From: Paenibacillus sp. BIHB 4019
GTDB lineage: Bacteria > Bacillota > Bacilli > Paenibacillales > Paenibacillaceae
Assembly (NCBI RefSeq): GCF_002741035.1
Contig: NZ_CP016808.1
Coordinates: forward strand, 4,698,501 to 4,762,500
Direction: 5' to 3'
Length of the DNA: 64,000 nucleotides
Each line of letters starts with the position of its first letter. Positions within the stretch are counted from its first letter, which is position 1. Below are positions 41,331 to 51,004 of the stretch, piece by piece. The translations under genes and the position numbers were made by a program. The notes beneath the pieces are model-generated. The model saw only the letters and a list, made by a program, of their open reading frames with translations, was not told where the DNA came from and made no database searches.

Positions 41331-42329
41331 TTATTCGAAAATCAAGCCCATTAAGTCTTCCTTCGTTACTTTGCCGAAATAATAGCTTAAATCGATCTCG
41401 CCGAGCAGCTTGCCGAGTGCAGCAGCATCATAACGCTGACCGATGAGCTGCTTGGCAAATTCGCTGCTCTCGCCACGACCGAAGAAATCGCCATATACAG
41501 CGGCATCTGCAATAAGGCCTTCCTCAACTTGCAGACGTACATCAAACGTTCCAGCTCCTTCGATCCGCTTCGTCTGGCGCATATTGAATGCGGGCGACCG
41601 GCCATAATTCCAATCCCAGCTGCGATAGCGCGTTTGTGCCAGCTCGCGGACATCCGCCCATTGCGCCTCGGAAAGCTCGTAGTAAGGAATTTCCTCACTG
41701 CCTTCAAAAATGGAAGCAAGCACGCTTTGGCGGAATTCCTCAATTGTAATCGGCTCTGACAGAAACTCGGAAATGTTGGCTACGCGGCTGCGAATTGATT
41801 TTGTCGCTTTCGACACGTATTTTTCGGGATTCGCTTTCAAAGCGGATACGACATTTTCAATTTCGGAATCAAACAGCAAGGTGCCATGGCTGAACATTCT
41901 GCCGCGTCCTGAAAATTGTGCGTTGCCGGAAATTTTTCGTTCGCCGACTTGAATATCGTTTCGGCCCGTAAGCTCAGCCTGAACGCCAAGCGCGGCTAGT
42001 GCTTTCACGACCGGCTCGGTAAACTTCTTGAAGTTATGGAAGGATTGGCCGTCGTCGCTCATGATGAAGCTGAAATTCAAATTCCCTTCGTCATGATATA
42101 CGGCTCCGCCGCCGGACAGCCGGCGCACGACATGGATGTTGTTTTCCTCTACGTAGCGCGGGTTGATTTCTTCCAGCGTATTTTGGTTTTTGCCAATAAT
42201 AATGGAAGGCTCATTAATATAAAACAGTAAATAATCGTCCTCCGGCGGCAGCGACCGCAAAATATATTCTTCCAGCGCCAAATTAAGCGCAGGGTCTGTT
42301 ATATGGTTGTTGCTTACAAAACGCATCAT
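41331..42329 (-). CDS. lplJ: Lipoate-protein ligase
   Basis: A 332-residue enzyme that attaches scavenged lipoate to carrier proteins such as GcvH or E2 subunits. Motifs: YINEPSIIIGKNQNTLEEIN, VVRRLSGGGAVYHDEGNLNFS (lipoyl-AMP site), GRNDIQVGERKISGNAQF with the catalytic Lys, and HGTLLFDSEIE. The C-terminal domain from about residue 250 is the adenylating accessory domain found in LplA/LplJ. The start is ATG 42329, with GGAGG 7 nt upstream; a longer frame to 42482 lacks a ribosome binding site. Monocistronic. Confidence 0.93.
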   Translation of the reverse strand: MMRFVSNNHITDPALNLALEEYILRSLPPEDDYLLFYINEPSIIIGKNQNTLEEINPRYVEENNIHVVRRLSGGGAVYHDEGNLNFSFIMSDDGQSFHNFKKFTEPVVKALAALGVQAELTGRNDIQVGERKISGNAQFSGRGRMFSHGTLLFDSEIENVVSALKANPEKYVSKATKSIRSRVANISEFLSEPITIEEFRQSVLASIFEGSEEIPYYELSEAQWADVRELAQTRYRSWDWNYGRSPAFNMRQTKRIEGAGTFDVRLQVEEGLIADAAVYGDFFGRGESSEFAKQLIGQRYDAAALGKLLGEIDLSYYFGKVTKEDLMGLIFE

Positions 42330-42549
42330 AACGATTCCTCCGAAAATAGTAATAGGTTGCAAAAGCTTGCTGCTCCTATTATACCCCTCCGTGGGGCAAA
42401 TGCCATGGATAAATGAGAGCAGCTTTTTTGCCTCGCAAGGAGAATGGCGGTTCCTCGCAAAAAATGGCTGATGTTCTAGCATCGTTCATTTTAGCATGCA
42501 AGAAGTGAGCGTATTGGGATAAAAAGGGAGTCGCTTAGAGGCTTATCCC

Positions 42550-42578
42550 TTGACATCGCGTCAAAGCTTCATTATAAT
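42550..42578 (+). promoter_or_regulatory. Consensus sigma-A promoter of the leuS T-box transcript
   Basis: TTGACA at 42550-42555, 17-bp spacer, TATAAT at 42573-42578. Confidence 0.88.
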
Positions 42579-42584
42579 CGGAAC

Positions 42585-42848
42585 TAATTCTTAAAATGTC
42601 ACATATGGCGTTGATGAGGAACAGTAGTATCGCGGGGCATGGCTTAGAGAGCCGGCGGATGGTGCAAGCCGGACCTGCAGCGATATGAATCTCACCTTGG
42701 AGCTGTGCGCGCAAGCGTACCGTAAGGCCTGCGTTAAAGGCAACAAGTGAGCACTCGGCAAAGCATGTCCGGGGGCTAACTAGGGTGGTACCACGGGAGA
42801 CAGCTCTCGTCCCTAGCGATCATACGCTAGGGGCGGGAGCTTTTTTGC
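42585..42848 (+). promoter_or_regulatory. T-box riboswitch, leucine-specific
   Basis: The leader holds the conserved T-box AGGGTGGTACCACG at 42782-42795, which pairs with the acceptor end of uncharged tRNA. Stem I has an AGTA element near 42623 and the GGTGCAAGCCGG distal part at 42661-42672. The specifier triplet is CTC at 42691-42693, reading a leucine tRNA. The terminator (GCTCTCGTCCCTAGCG with its complement, then TTTTTT at 42841-42846) follows. Uncharged leucyl-tRNA should stabilise the antiterminator and switch on leuS. Confidence 0.92.
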
Positions 42849-42851
42849 ATG

Positions 42852-42951
42852 AAATATAAGCATTTATAAGTTTTCCCTTATAAATAGGCTTATATTTCTC
42901 GAAATGAAACGCGCAGCGCCGCCAAAGGACAGCGACAGCCGTTTCACCTTG
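42852..42951 (+). repeat. Dispersed two-module repeat, copy D, in the leuS leader
   Basis: Module 1 at 42852-42897 (AAATATAAGC...GGCTTATATTT palindrome), module 2 at 42898-42951. Module 2 is 43/45 identical to the inverted copy at 62885-62929. It lies between the T-box terminator and the leuS ribosome binding site. Confidence 0.85.
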
Positions 42952-42998
42952 GAAGCCCGCTGAAATTTTGCTTTACCAAGCTTAAGGAGGAAACATTC

Positions 42999-45437
42999 AT
43001 GAGTCAAGATCAGCAACCGCAAGGATATAATCCGCTGATAGTAGAGCCGAAATGGCAAAAATATTGGGATGAGAACAAGACGTTCGCTACGAAGGAAGAA
43101 GCGGGCAAACCGAAATTTTATGCACTCGATATGTTCCCTTATCCATCCGGTTCAGGCCTGCACGTCGGTCATCCGGAAGGCTACACGGCAACGGATATCG
43201 TGTCGCGTTACAAGCGTCTGCGCGGCTTTAACGTCCTGCACCCAATGGGCTGGGATGCGTTTGGCCTACCTGCAGAGCAGCATGCACTGGATACAGGGCA
43301 GCATCCGCGTGAAATTACATTTAAAAATATCGACAACTTCCGTCGTCAAATCAAATCGCTCGGCTTTTCCTACGATTGGGATCGCGAGTTTAGTACGACT
43401 GACCCGGATTATTATAAATGGACGCAGTGGATTTTCATCCAGCTGTACAATAAAGGCCTTGCATATGTTGCTGAAGTTCCAGTTAACTGGTGCGAAGCGC
43501 TGGGAACTGTGCTTGCCAACGAGGAAGTCATTGACGGACTAAGCGAACGCGGAAATCATCCGGTTGTACGCAAGCCAATGCGCCAATGGGTACTGAAAAT
43601 TACCGAATATGCGGAGCGCCTGCTGGAGGATCTGGAGGAGCTTGACTGGACGGAAAGCATCAAGGATATGCAGCGCAACTGGATCGGCAAGTCTACAGGC
43701 GCCGAAGTAACGTTTGCTATTGAGGGTCATGACGCGAATCTTGTCGTGTTTACGACACGTCCGGATACTTTGTTCGGTGCCACTTATTGCGTGCTTGCGC
43801 CTGAGCATGAGCTGGTTGCCCAAATTACGACAGCGGATCAAAAGGCGGCTATTGAGGCATACCAGCTGACAGCTTCCCGCAAGAGCGATTTGGAGCGTAC
43901 TGATTTGGCGAAGGAAAAATCCGGCGTTTTCACGGGTGCATATGCGATTAACCCGGTCAATGGCGAGAAAACGCCAATCTGGATTGCCGATTATGTACTT
44001 GCAGGCTACGGTACAGGTGCGATTATGGCGGTTCCAGGCCATGATACGCGCGACTGGGAATTTGCCACACAGTTCGGACTGCCGATTGTGGAAGTCGTGC
44101 AAGGCGGAGATATTTCCAAAGAAGCTTATACTGGCGACGGTGCCCACGTAAATTCCGATTTGCTGAACGGGCTTAATAATGAAGAAGCGATTGCGAAAAT
44201 GATCAGCTTCCTTGAAGAAAAAGGCAGCGGCCATGGCAAAGTGACGTACCGTCTGCGCGATTGGCTGTTCAGCCGCCAGCGTTATTGGGGCGAGCCGATT
44301 CCGATTCTTCATCTGGAGGATGGCACAATGAAGCCAGTACCAGAGGACCAGCTTCCGCTGCTGCTGCCAGATGTTGATGCGATTAAGCCTTCGGGTACAG
44401 GGGAATCACCGCTTGCGAATGTTACGGAATGGGTCAACACGATTGATCCAGAAACGGGCATGAAGGCGCGTCGCGAGACGAACACGATGCCGCAATGGGC
44501 GGGCAGCTGCTGGTACTACCTGCGCTTTATCGATCCGAAAAACGACAAGGAAATTTGTTCGCCGGAGAAACAGCGCGAATGGCTGCCGGTTGACCTGTAT
44601 ATCGGCGGAGCGGAGCATGCTGTGCTTCACTTGCTGTATGCGCGCTTCTGGCATAAAGTATTGTATGATCTGGGCGTAGTTGAGACGAAGGAGCCTTTCC
44701 ATAAGCTCGTGAACCAAGGGATGATTTTGGGCACGAACAATGAGAAAATGTCCAAATCCCGCGGCAACGTCATTAACCCGGATGAAATTGTATCGGAATT
44801 CGGCGGAGATACGCTGCGTTTGTATGAAATGTTCATGGGCCCGCTGGAAGCGACGAAGCCTTGGAACACGAACGGCGTAGAAGGAGCCTTCCGTTTCCTT
44901 AGCCGTGTATGGCGCTTGTTCATCGGTGACGATGGCAGCTTGAGTGCGAAAATTTCGGAAGGTGAAACGACTGAAGCGTTCAAGCGTACATGGCATCGCA
45001 CCATTAAAAAAGTAACCGATGACTTTGAGCATCTGCGTTTTAACACAGCGATCAGCCAATTGATGATTTTTGTCAATGAAGCTTACAAAACCGAAGTGCT
45101 GCCGCGTGAAGCGATGGCTGACTTTGTGAAAATGCTGTCCCCGCTTGCGCCGCATATTGCGGAAGAGCTGTGGGAGAAGCTGGGCGGAACAGGGACGATT
45201 ACTTACGAGTCCTGGCCGACATGGGAAGAGGCTTGGACGGTTGACCAAGAGGTTGAAATCGTCGTTCAAGTTAATGGCAAAATCATTGAGCGCCTGTCAA
45301 TAGCGGCAGACACGGATGAAGCGGAAATGGAACGTCTTGCGAAGGAACTGGCTAAGGTGCAGGAGCTTATCGCAGGCAAAACCATCCGCAAGGTTGTAGC
45401 TGTAAAAGGTAAAATCGTCAACATCGTTGCCAATTAA
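42999..45437 (+). CDS. leuS: Leucyl-tRNA synthetase
   Basis: An 812-residue class I aminoacyl-tRNA synthetase. The HIGH motif appears as [12 protein letters not shown] (about residues 48-59), the KMSKS motif as KMSKSRGN (about 581-588). The CP1 editing domain between them includes [19 protein letters not shown]. The C-terminal VQVNGKI segment belongs to the tRNA-binding domain. It charges tRNA-Leu and removes mis-charged norvaline/isoleucine. Expression is controlled by the upstream T-box. AAGGAGG lies 9 nt before the ATG. Confidence 0.98.
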   Translation: MSQDQQPQGYNPLIVEPKWQKYWDENKTFATKEEAGKPKFYALDMFPYPSGSGLHVGHPEGYTATDIVSRYKRLRGFNVLHPMGWDAFGLPAEQHALDTGQHPREITFKNIDNFRRQIKSLGFSYDWDREFSTTDPDYYKWTQWIFIQLYNKGLAYVAEVPVNWCEALGTVLANEEVIDGLSERGNHPVVRKPMRQWVLKITEYAERLLEDLEELDWTESIKDMQRNWIGKSTGAEVTFAIEGHDANLVVFTTRPDTLFGATYCVLAPEHELVAQITTADQKAAIEAYQLTASRKSDLERTDLAKEKSGVFTGAYAINPVNGEKTPIWIADYVLAGYGTGAIMAVPGHDTRDWEFATQFGLPIVEVVQGGDISKEAYTGDGAHVNSDLLNGLNNEEAIAKMISFLEEKGSGHGKVTYRLRDWLFSRQRYWGEPIPILHLEDGTMKPVPEDQLPLLLPDVDAIKPSGTGESPLANVTEWVNTIDPETGMKARRETNTMPQWAGSCWYYLRFIDPKNDKEICSPEKQREWLPVDLYIGGAEHAVLHLLYARFWHKVLYDLGVVETKEPFHKLVNQGMILGTNNEKMSKSRGNVINPDEIVSEFGGDTLRLYEMFMGPLEATKPWNTNGVEGAFRFLSRVWRLFIGDDGSLSAKISEGETTEAFKRTWHRTIKKVTDDFEHLRFNTAISQLMIFVNEAYKTEVLPREAMADFVKMLSPLAPHIAEELWEKLGGTGTITYESWPTWEEAWTVDQEVEIVVQVNGKIIERLSIAADTDEAEMERLAKELAKVQELIAGKTIRKVVAVKGKIVNIVAN

Positions 45438-45450
45438 ACGTTAGCCACAT

Positions 45451-45504
45451 GAAGAGGTGAACGGTCAGTTAGCTGAAGAACAGCTATTGACCGTTCACCT
45501 CTTC
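45451..45504. terminator. Terminator whose right arm is the end of comER
   Basis: A perfect 17-bp inverted repeat (45451-45467 with 45488-45504) with a 20-nt loop. The right arm is the coding sequence for the last residues of ComER (EEVNGQ region). T-tracts are poor, so it may act by another route or be bidirectional. Confidence 0.6.
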
Positions 45505-46323
45505 GCCGTAGAAAGATACGGAAACTTTGGCGACATCGTCATTGAATTTGGCATGAGTTGTGCGAATAAGCCGGTTGAATACATCATCGGTCTCATTGCG
45601 AAGCAATTTGAGCGCCTGTGCTGTAATGCCTCCGGGAACGGCTACCCGGGCCTGCACATCAGCTGGGGTAAGGCCTCCTTCGGTCAAGAGCAGCCCTGTC
45701 CCGAGCAGCATGGCACTTGCCACCTTGAGCGCTTCCTCGCGGTCAATGCCCGTCTCTTCAACTGCCGCGTCGACGAACTGCTCCAGCAGACAAGAAATAA
45801 ACGCCGGTCCGCAGCTGGAGAGGTCGGAGACGACACGCGTATAGGATTCATCAATTTGCAGCGGTTCGCTAATAAAGGCGAGCAGCGCTTCGAGCCGTTC
45901 CTTGTCCTCGCTTTGGATGCGGGAGCCATAAATACATAAGGAAGCGCCGCTCCATACATGATTCGTAATGCTGGGAATGACTTTCGCTACTTTGCATGGG
46001 ACGACTTCCTCAAGATGTGAGAGCAGCACCGGGCTTGTAATTGAAACTAGCAGCTGCTCAGGCCTTATGACAGAGGATATGTCGTCGATGACCTTTTTAA
46101 ATTCATGCGGTTTAATGCAGAGAAAAACAATATCCTTGCCAAATGCGGCACGAGCATTGCTCGCTTCTGCTTGAAGTCCGGCATAGCGGTCAGCGAGCGC
46201 CTGCGCTTTGGAGAAAGTGCGATTGCTGACGGAAATTTGATCGGATTCCAGTGCTCCCGAAGCGATTAATGCTTCAATGAGCAGACTGCCCATCGTTCCC
46301 GTTCCAATAAATCCAACTTTCAT
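45484..46323 (-). CDS. comER: ComER, pyrroline-5-carboxylate reductase-like protein
   Basis: A 279-residue protein of the P5C reductase family. The NAD(P)-binding motif GFIGTGTMG is at residues 4-12; FLCIKPHEF and SSCGPAFISCLLEQFVDAAVE follow the ProC pattern. The position, divergent from comEA, is that of comER in Bacillus, where it has been associated with sporulation and biofilm signalling rather than proline synthesis. Actual reductase activity is not assured. The end of the gene overlaps an inverted repeat shared with the leuS 3' region. Confidence 0.93.
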   Translation of the reverse strand: MKVGFIGTGTMGSLLIEALIASGALESDQISVSNRTFSKAQALADRYAGLQAEASNARAAFGKDIVFLCIKPHEFKKVIDDISSVIRPEQLLVSITSPVLLSHLEEVVPCKVAKVIPSITNHVWSGASLCIYGSRIQSEDKERLEALLAFISEPLQIDESYTRVVSDLSSCGPAFISCLLEQFVDAAVEETGIDREEALKVASAMLLGTGLLLTEGGLTPADVQARVAVPGGITAQALKLLRNETDDVFNRLIRTTHAKFNDDVAKVSVSFYGEEVNGQ

Positions 46324-46554
46324 GCGATGGCCTCCTTCGTTGTGAGGTTGTGAAATGGAAGCGGCCTTGTGGGGGCCAGATTTGAATCATTTTCTGATCC
46401 GAATTGATTTTCCGAAGTGAACAGGCTTTAAGGCGAAGTAAGCCTATTCGCAGTTTACCTGTTCTTCTACCGTATTCCTGACAACTTGGCAGTTATGTCA
46501 ACGATTTTCATCTTTTTTGGAGCATTCATTCATAGCGAAAGGTGTGGATTAAGG

Positions 46555-47391
46555 ATGGGGCAACGAGTGAAGGAGAAGCAGTATGGGAAAAGCCGGAATG
46601 GGAAGCGGGCGATTATGGCGGGTTGTTTGCTGCTTGCCTGCGGGCTGCTTGGAGCTGCCATGTTTATGCCGAAGGAGCAGGCTCCGAGCGGCTGGATGAC
46701 GCTAAATGCGGCGGTAGAGGCAGCGTTGGAGCCAGAGCAAGGCAATGAACCTGCTTCTGCTGGGGTGAAGAGCGAGGCTGGAGAGGATAGCGGCTTAGGG
46801 AAGCAGGCGAATGGAGAAGGACAACAGGGGAGTACAGCGGCAAATGGCAGTAGTGGAAAACCGTCCTCGGACAGCGGTGAAGATGGGGAAAATGGGAGCG
46901 GGAAGATGCCAGCTACTGCTGATGGAGCAGTAGAAGGGACTGTAACATCCCGGTTGGATGGTGCTGGGAAGGCGGTGCAAGGTGGGGCAAACGCTGCTGC
47001 TGGTGAATTAGGAGAAGCTGATGCTGGAAGCAGCCGTGGGAACGGAAATGTGAATAATAATGAAAATTTGACTGGATATAATACTGGAAATTCGGAGCTG
47101 CACATGCCGGAAACTAGTGCGACTAAAGGGAGCAGTGCAGTTGAAGCGGCACAGAATGAGCCAGGTGAAGGTGCCGCGTCGTCGACGGATTCGGGCAAGC
47201 TGGATATTAACCGGGCAACTGTTCAGGAGCTCGATGGGCTGAAGGGAATCGGTCCGGCGAAAGCTAAAGCAATCGTAGAAAATCGGGAGAAAAATGGGCG
47301 TTTTACATCGGTCGATGACTTGCAGCGAGTGAAAGGAATTGGACCTAAGCTGCTGGAAGGCATGAAAGACAGCATTGTCGCCAATCCTTAA
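46555..47391 (+). CDS. comEA: ComEA-like competence DNA receptor, no SLBB domain visible
   Basis: A 278-residue protein from ATG 46555. One N-terminal membrane helix (about residues 20-38) is followed by about 175 residues of Gly/Ser/Ala/Asn/Glu-rich disordered sequence. The C-terminal 64 residues (from KLDINRATVQELDGLKGIG) are a tandem helix-hairpin-helix domain with GIGPAKAKAI and GIGPKLLEG, which binds double-stranded DNA during transformation. The SLBB domain that normally lies between helix and HhH in Bacillus ComEA is not seen. It heads comEA-comEB-comEC. The ribosome binding site is weak (AAAGGTG). Confidence 0.9.
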   Translation: MGQRVKEKQYGKSRNGKRAIMAGCLLLACGLLGAAMFMPKEQAPSGWMTLNAAVEAALEPEQGNEPASAGVKSEAGEDSGLGKQANGEGQQGSTAANGSSGKPSSDSGEDGENGSGKMPATADGAVEGTVTSRLDGAGKAVQGGANAAAGELGEADAGSSRGNGNVNNNENLTGYNTGNSELHMPETSATKGSSAVEAAQNEPGEGAASSTDSGKLDINRATVQELDGLKGIGPAKAKAIVENREKNGRFTSVDDLQRVKGIGPKLLEGMKDSIVANP

Positions 47392-47509
47392 GTGTGAGAA
47401 AATAACAGGCAGCAGCCGGATTTTAAGAAAAAACGAATATATCGTGCATTTTTGACGCAGTTGCGGCTGACGATTATTTTGAACGAGCATCAAGGAGGAA
47501 GCTGAAACA

Positions 47510-48040
47510 ATGGCAATAGTAGGGCAAGACGCCGAACGCAAAGACTGGGATACGTATTTTATGGACATCGCTTATATGGTATCGACGCGCTCACGCTGCC
47601 CAAGGCGGCATGTGGGAGCTGTTTTGGTGCAGGGCAAGAAGCTGCTTGGCACCGCATATAATGGAGCGCCGATGGGCGTTCAGGATTGCTCGGAAGCGGG
47701 CTGCATGATTGCGGAGGAGTGGGAAATTAAGCAGGAGAATGGCGAGGAGCAAATGGCAAAAAAACAGCGCTGCATTCGCACAATCCATGCGGAGCAAAAT
47801 TTGCTGCTGTTTACCGATCGAGCCGACCGTGAAGGCTCAACGGTATATGTGACAGACCAGCCTTGCTGGACTTGCGCGAATATGCTTGCGAACAGCGGGA
47901 TAAAAGAGGTTGTCTATCACCGCGGCTACCCGAAAGACAGCGAGAAGGTTGTGACGCTGATGGGGCACAAAGGCATTGCTTTTCGTTGTCTGGAAGGCTA
48001 CGAGCCGCCGCCGCAGGCGGGAATGGCTGTAATTTCTTAA
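47510..48040 (+). CDS. comEB: ComEB, dCMP deaminase
   Basis: A 176-residue zinc deaminase converting dCMP to dUMP. Zinc ligands lie in TIHAEQNLLLF (His, with catalytic Glu) and DQPCWTCANML (Cys pair). N-terminal STRSRCPRRHVGAVLV and YNGAPMGVQDC match the family. In Bacillus it sits between comEA and comEC, though it is not essential for transformation. AAGGAGG lies 9-10 nt before the ATG. A strong terminator follows, so comEC may depend on read-through or its own promoter. Confidence 0.95.
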   Translation: MAIVGQDAERKDWDTYFMDIAYMVSTRSRCPRRHVGAVLVQGKKLLGTAYNGAPMGVQDCSEAGCMIAEEWEIKQENGEEQMAKKQRCIRTIHAEQNLLLFTDRADREGSTVYVTDQPCWTCANMLANSGIKEVVYHRGYPKDSEKVVTLMGHKGIAFRCLEGYEPPPQAGMAVIS

Positions 48041-48078
48041 TATTGCACGTTAATAGTAAATCATATATTTAGTGAGGG

Positions 48079-48129
48079 AGCACCTCTTATTGCATGCGAA
48101 TCTGCATGTGATAAGAGGTGCTTTTTTTT
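48079..48129 (+). terminator. Intrinsic terminator after comEB
   Basis: AGCACCTCTTAT and ATAAGAGGTGCT arms plus inner GCATG/CATGT pairs, followed by eight T. Confidence 0.93.
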
Positions 48130-48130
48130 G

Positions 48131-48236
48131 CAAATTTAAAAATTTATCAGTTTGAGCTTATAAATGGCGGGTGTACACCGCGAAATGAGCTTATTCCGCT
48201 AGAGGGTGATGTCGGACGTTTAAGCTTGGTGGCTTA
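48131..48236 (+). repeat. Dispersed two-module repeat, degenerate copy F
   Basis: AATTTATCAGTTT...CTTATAAATGG resembles module 1, and CGCGAAATGAGC...GCTAGAGG...GTCGGACGTTTAAGCTTG resembles module 2. Identity is lower than in the other copies. Confidence 0.45.
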
Positions 48237-48292
48237 GGTATTTTTCGTAAAAATAAAGCCATGTTCAAATCAAAATCAAGAGGTGATTGAAA

Positions 48293-51004
48293 ATGAATAG
48301 AAGACCGCTGCTATGGTTTGCGGTATGTTTTGTGGCAGGCTGCGCGAGCGGCGCGAAGTTGAGCGGCGCAGGAGCTGTGCTGGCGGCGGGCGGTGTGGCG
48401 GTAGCCGCCCTGGCGCTGGTTTTGTCGGGGCGGCTGACGCGAAAGCTGGCTGCCGTATGTGTAGTCGGCTTCGTCCTTGCAGCTGGAGAACGAATGTGGG
48501 CGGATGCCCGCAATGTGACTGGACTGCTGGACGTGCTGCGCGCCGCAGAGGCGCAGGGGTCGGACGCTGCGATAGCGGCCCAAGCGTCCGGGACGATTGC
48601 GTCGGTCGTCGAGATCGACGGCGACCGGGCAAGCTTTGAGCTGGCGGTCGATGCCGCCAGCGTAGCGGGCTTTGGCTCGCTGCGCCAGCTCGGCGGCGAG
48701 CGGATGCTTGTGCAGCTGCGGCTCGAGGAGCAGCTGCAGCAGGAGGTCGCCGCTGCTTGGCGTCGCGGCGACGTCGTTGGCGTTAAGGGCCAGCTGGCGC
48801 AGCCCGCTGGCCCGGCTAATCGCGGCGGCTTCGACTACCGCCGCTACTTGAGCAGCCAGAAAATCCACTGGCTGCTTCAAGCTACGGGCACAGGCGCGAT
48901 CGACGTCGCGCCTGGCCCGCCATGGACCGCGGCCGCGCTGCTCGGCCGCGTCGACACCGTGCGCGCCTGGCTCGCCGCACGGCTTTCGAACATGTACCCG
49001 GGCATGCAAGCCGGCTACATGCAAGGTCTCGTCCTCGGGATCACGGATGATCTTGATCCCTCCCTCATGCAGCAATTTGCTCGCCTTGGCTTAACGCATA
49101 TACTCGCCATATCGGGCCTGCACGTCGCGGTATTCCTCTACGCGCTTGGCCTGATTTTACGGCTTTGCCGCATGACGCGGGAGCGCCTGCTGCTGACGCT
49201 CGTTTTTGCCGTGCCCTTCTATGTGCTGCTCAGCGGCGCTTCGCCTTCGGTTGTACGGGCCGGAGTGATGGGCATGCTTGGCCTCCTGGCAGCGCGCATG
49301 CACAAGCTTAAGGATGGCCTGCATATATTGGCGGCCGCAGCCGTCATCATGCTGGCGTTAAATCCGTTTTATCTGGAAAATGTCAGCTTCCAGCTTTCGT
49401 TTATCGTAACGCTAGGCCTTATTCTTGGCGTTCCTCCAGTAAGGCGAGCCATGCCTCACTGGAAACGGGGCGAAACGCTGCTCGATTTGATCGCCGTCAG
49501 CGTCGTGGCACAGGCCGTCTCGTTTCCGGTTTCCATTTATTATTTCAACCAATTCCATTTGCTGTCGCTCCCGGCGAATTTGCTGCTCGTGCCATTTATC
49601 AGCTTTATCATTATGCCGCTAGGCGGAGCCGCACTTTTTATTCACATAGCTTGGCCAACAGGCGGCAAACTGCTCGCATGGGCGAGCGTCTACGCCAACG
49701 ACTGGACATTTTGGCTTGTGGACTGGCTCGCAAGGGCGGATTTATTTCGCACGATTTGGGCGACTCCACCGCTATGGTGGATCGCTGCTTGGTATGGCGC
49801 TTTAGCGCTGCTATTCCGCTCCCTTCCAGTGAGCGAGTTATCAGCCGCCCGTGAACAGGGGCCAGATTCAGAGCATAGCAATCTTGCGGGAGGCCACGAA
49901 AACGGCGAGTTGGAGACGCAGCCGCTCTACGAGCTTTCAGCTATACATCGCAAGGGCGGCATTACTGTTCCTAGCAAGTCTTCTGATGGCTTTGCTGGTT
50001 TTTCGTATGCATCAGCTGCGAAGGCGCTTCTTTTTCTTAGAAGCTTTTTTTCAGCCGTGCTTATCATGCTGGCACTGTTATTATTCGCCTATCATCCGGA
50101 TTTATTTGATCGTGACGGCCGCGTTCATGTGCTTGATATCGGACAAGGGGACGCTATTTATGTCAGAACGCCGGAAGGGAAGCATCTGTTGATCGACGGT
50201 GGGGGAACGGTTTCTTTCCGCAAGGCCGGCGAGGAGTGGAGAGCGCGCAAGGACCCATTCGAGGTAGGCAAAAAGGTTATCGCCCCGCTGCTAATGAAGC
50301 GCGGAGTGCAGCAGATTGATTTGCTCGTAGTCAGCCATTTGGACAGCGATCATATTAGGGGGCTTAAAGCGGTTATGGATTCGATCCCAGTCAAAGGGCT
50401 GTTATGGAACGGCAGTGTGAAGCATTCACCAGATGCGGAGGAATTGCTAGCCTATGCGGTTCGCCATGAGATTCCAATGTACCGGGCAGAGGCGGGGCAG
50501 GAGTGGGAAATGGGCAAAAACACAAGTCTGAACGTTTTATGGCCTCCTGCTGTTAACCAAACGGAAGGAAGCAGCATTTCCAACATGGAAATCAAGGAGC
50601 TTGAGGAGCAGAACGAAGCCAGTGTTGTCCTTTATTTGACGATGAAGAATTATACTTTTCTGCTGACAGGAGACATCGGATTTGAGACGGAGGAGCGGTT
50701 GCTGGCCCTTATGGACGAAAATCCAGCTTTTTATGCAGCTTGCTGCGCCAAAGTTGATGTGCTTAAAGTAGCACATCATGGAAGCCGTTATTCGACTGCC
50801 GCCAATTGGCTGGAACGCTGGCAGCCGCTGAGTGCGGCGATTTCCGCAGGGGCGACAAACAGCTACGGCCATCCTCATGGGGATGTGCTGGGACGCTTAA
50901 AGGCAGCCGGAACCGAGGTGCGCCGAACAGATCAGGACGGTGAAATTGAATATCGGGCGGTATCGGGAAGGCTTCAGGCCAGAACGATGAATAAGGGAAA
51001 TTGA
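48293..51004 (+). CDS. comEC: ComEC/Rec2 DNA-uptake channel
   Basis: A 903-residue polytopic membrane protein that carries single-stranded DNA across the membrane in transformation. The N-terminal DUF4131/OB-like region (to about 220) is followed by the competence domain (GITDDLDPSLMQQFARLGLTHILAISGLHVAVF) with its helices. After a soluble insert at about 515-570 comes a last helix and then a beta-lactamase-like domain with VLDIGQGDAIYV and the metal motif SHLDSDHIRG. Start ATG 48293, with GAGGTGA 6 nt upstream. The first 750 bases are markedly more GC-rich than the rest. Confidence 0.95.
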   Translation: MNRRPLLWFAVCFVAGCASGAKLSGAGAVLAAGGVAVAALALVLSGRLTRKLAAVCVVGFVLAAGERMWADARNVTGLLDVLRAAEAQGSDAAIAAQASGTIASVVEIDGDRASFELAVDAASVAGFGSLRQLGGERMLVQLRLEEQLQQEVAAAWRRGDVVGVKGQLAQPAGPANRGGFDYRRYLSSQKIHWLLQATGTGAIDVAPGPPWTAAALLGRVDTVRAWLAARLSNMYPGMQAGYMQGLVLGITDDLDPSLMQQFARLGLTHILAISGLHVAVFLYALGLILRLCRMTRERLLLTLVFAVPFYVLLSGASPSVVRAGVMGMLGLLAARMHKLKDGLHILAAAAVIMLALNPFYLENVSFQLSFIVTLGLILGVPPVRRAMPHWKRGETLLDLIAVSVVAQAVSFPVSIYYFNQFHLLSLPANLLLVPFISFIIMPLGGAALFIHIAWPTGGKLLAWASVYANDWTFWLVDWLARADLFRTIWATPPLWWIAAWYGALALLFRSLPVSELSAAREQGPDSEHSNLAGGHENGELETQPLYELSAIHRKGGITVPSKSSDGFAGFSYASAAKALLFLRSFFSAVLIMLALLLFAYHPDLFDRDGRVHVLDIGQGDAIYVRTPEGKHLLIDGGGTVSFRKAGEEWRARKDPFEVGKKVIAPLLMKRGVQQIDLLVVSHLDSDHIRGLKAVMDSIPVKGLLWNGSVKHSPDAEELLAYAVRHEIPMYRAEAGQEWEMGKNTSLNVLWPPAVNQTEGSSISNMEIKELEEQNEASVVLYLTMKNYTFLLTGDIGFETEERLLALMDENPAFYAACCAKVDVLKVAHHGSRYSTAANWLERWQPLSAAISAGATNSYGHPHGDVLGRLKAAGTEVRRTDQDGEIEYRAVSGRLQARTMNKGN

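Noticed and set aside
46417-46465. Nested inverted repeats (GAACAGG...CCTGTTC with AGGCTT...AAGCCT) between comER and comEA as a ComK or riboswitch site
   Set aside because: It does not fit the ComK AT-box pattern or any riboswitch consensus I know; possibly only a hairpin, so not listed as a feature.
48265-49075. Minus-strand frames of 82-254 codons opposite the comEC start
   Set aside because: They result from the GC-rich stretch; Arg/Ala/Pro-rich composition and no ribosome binding site.
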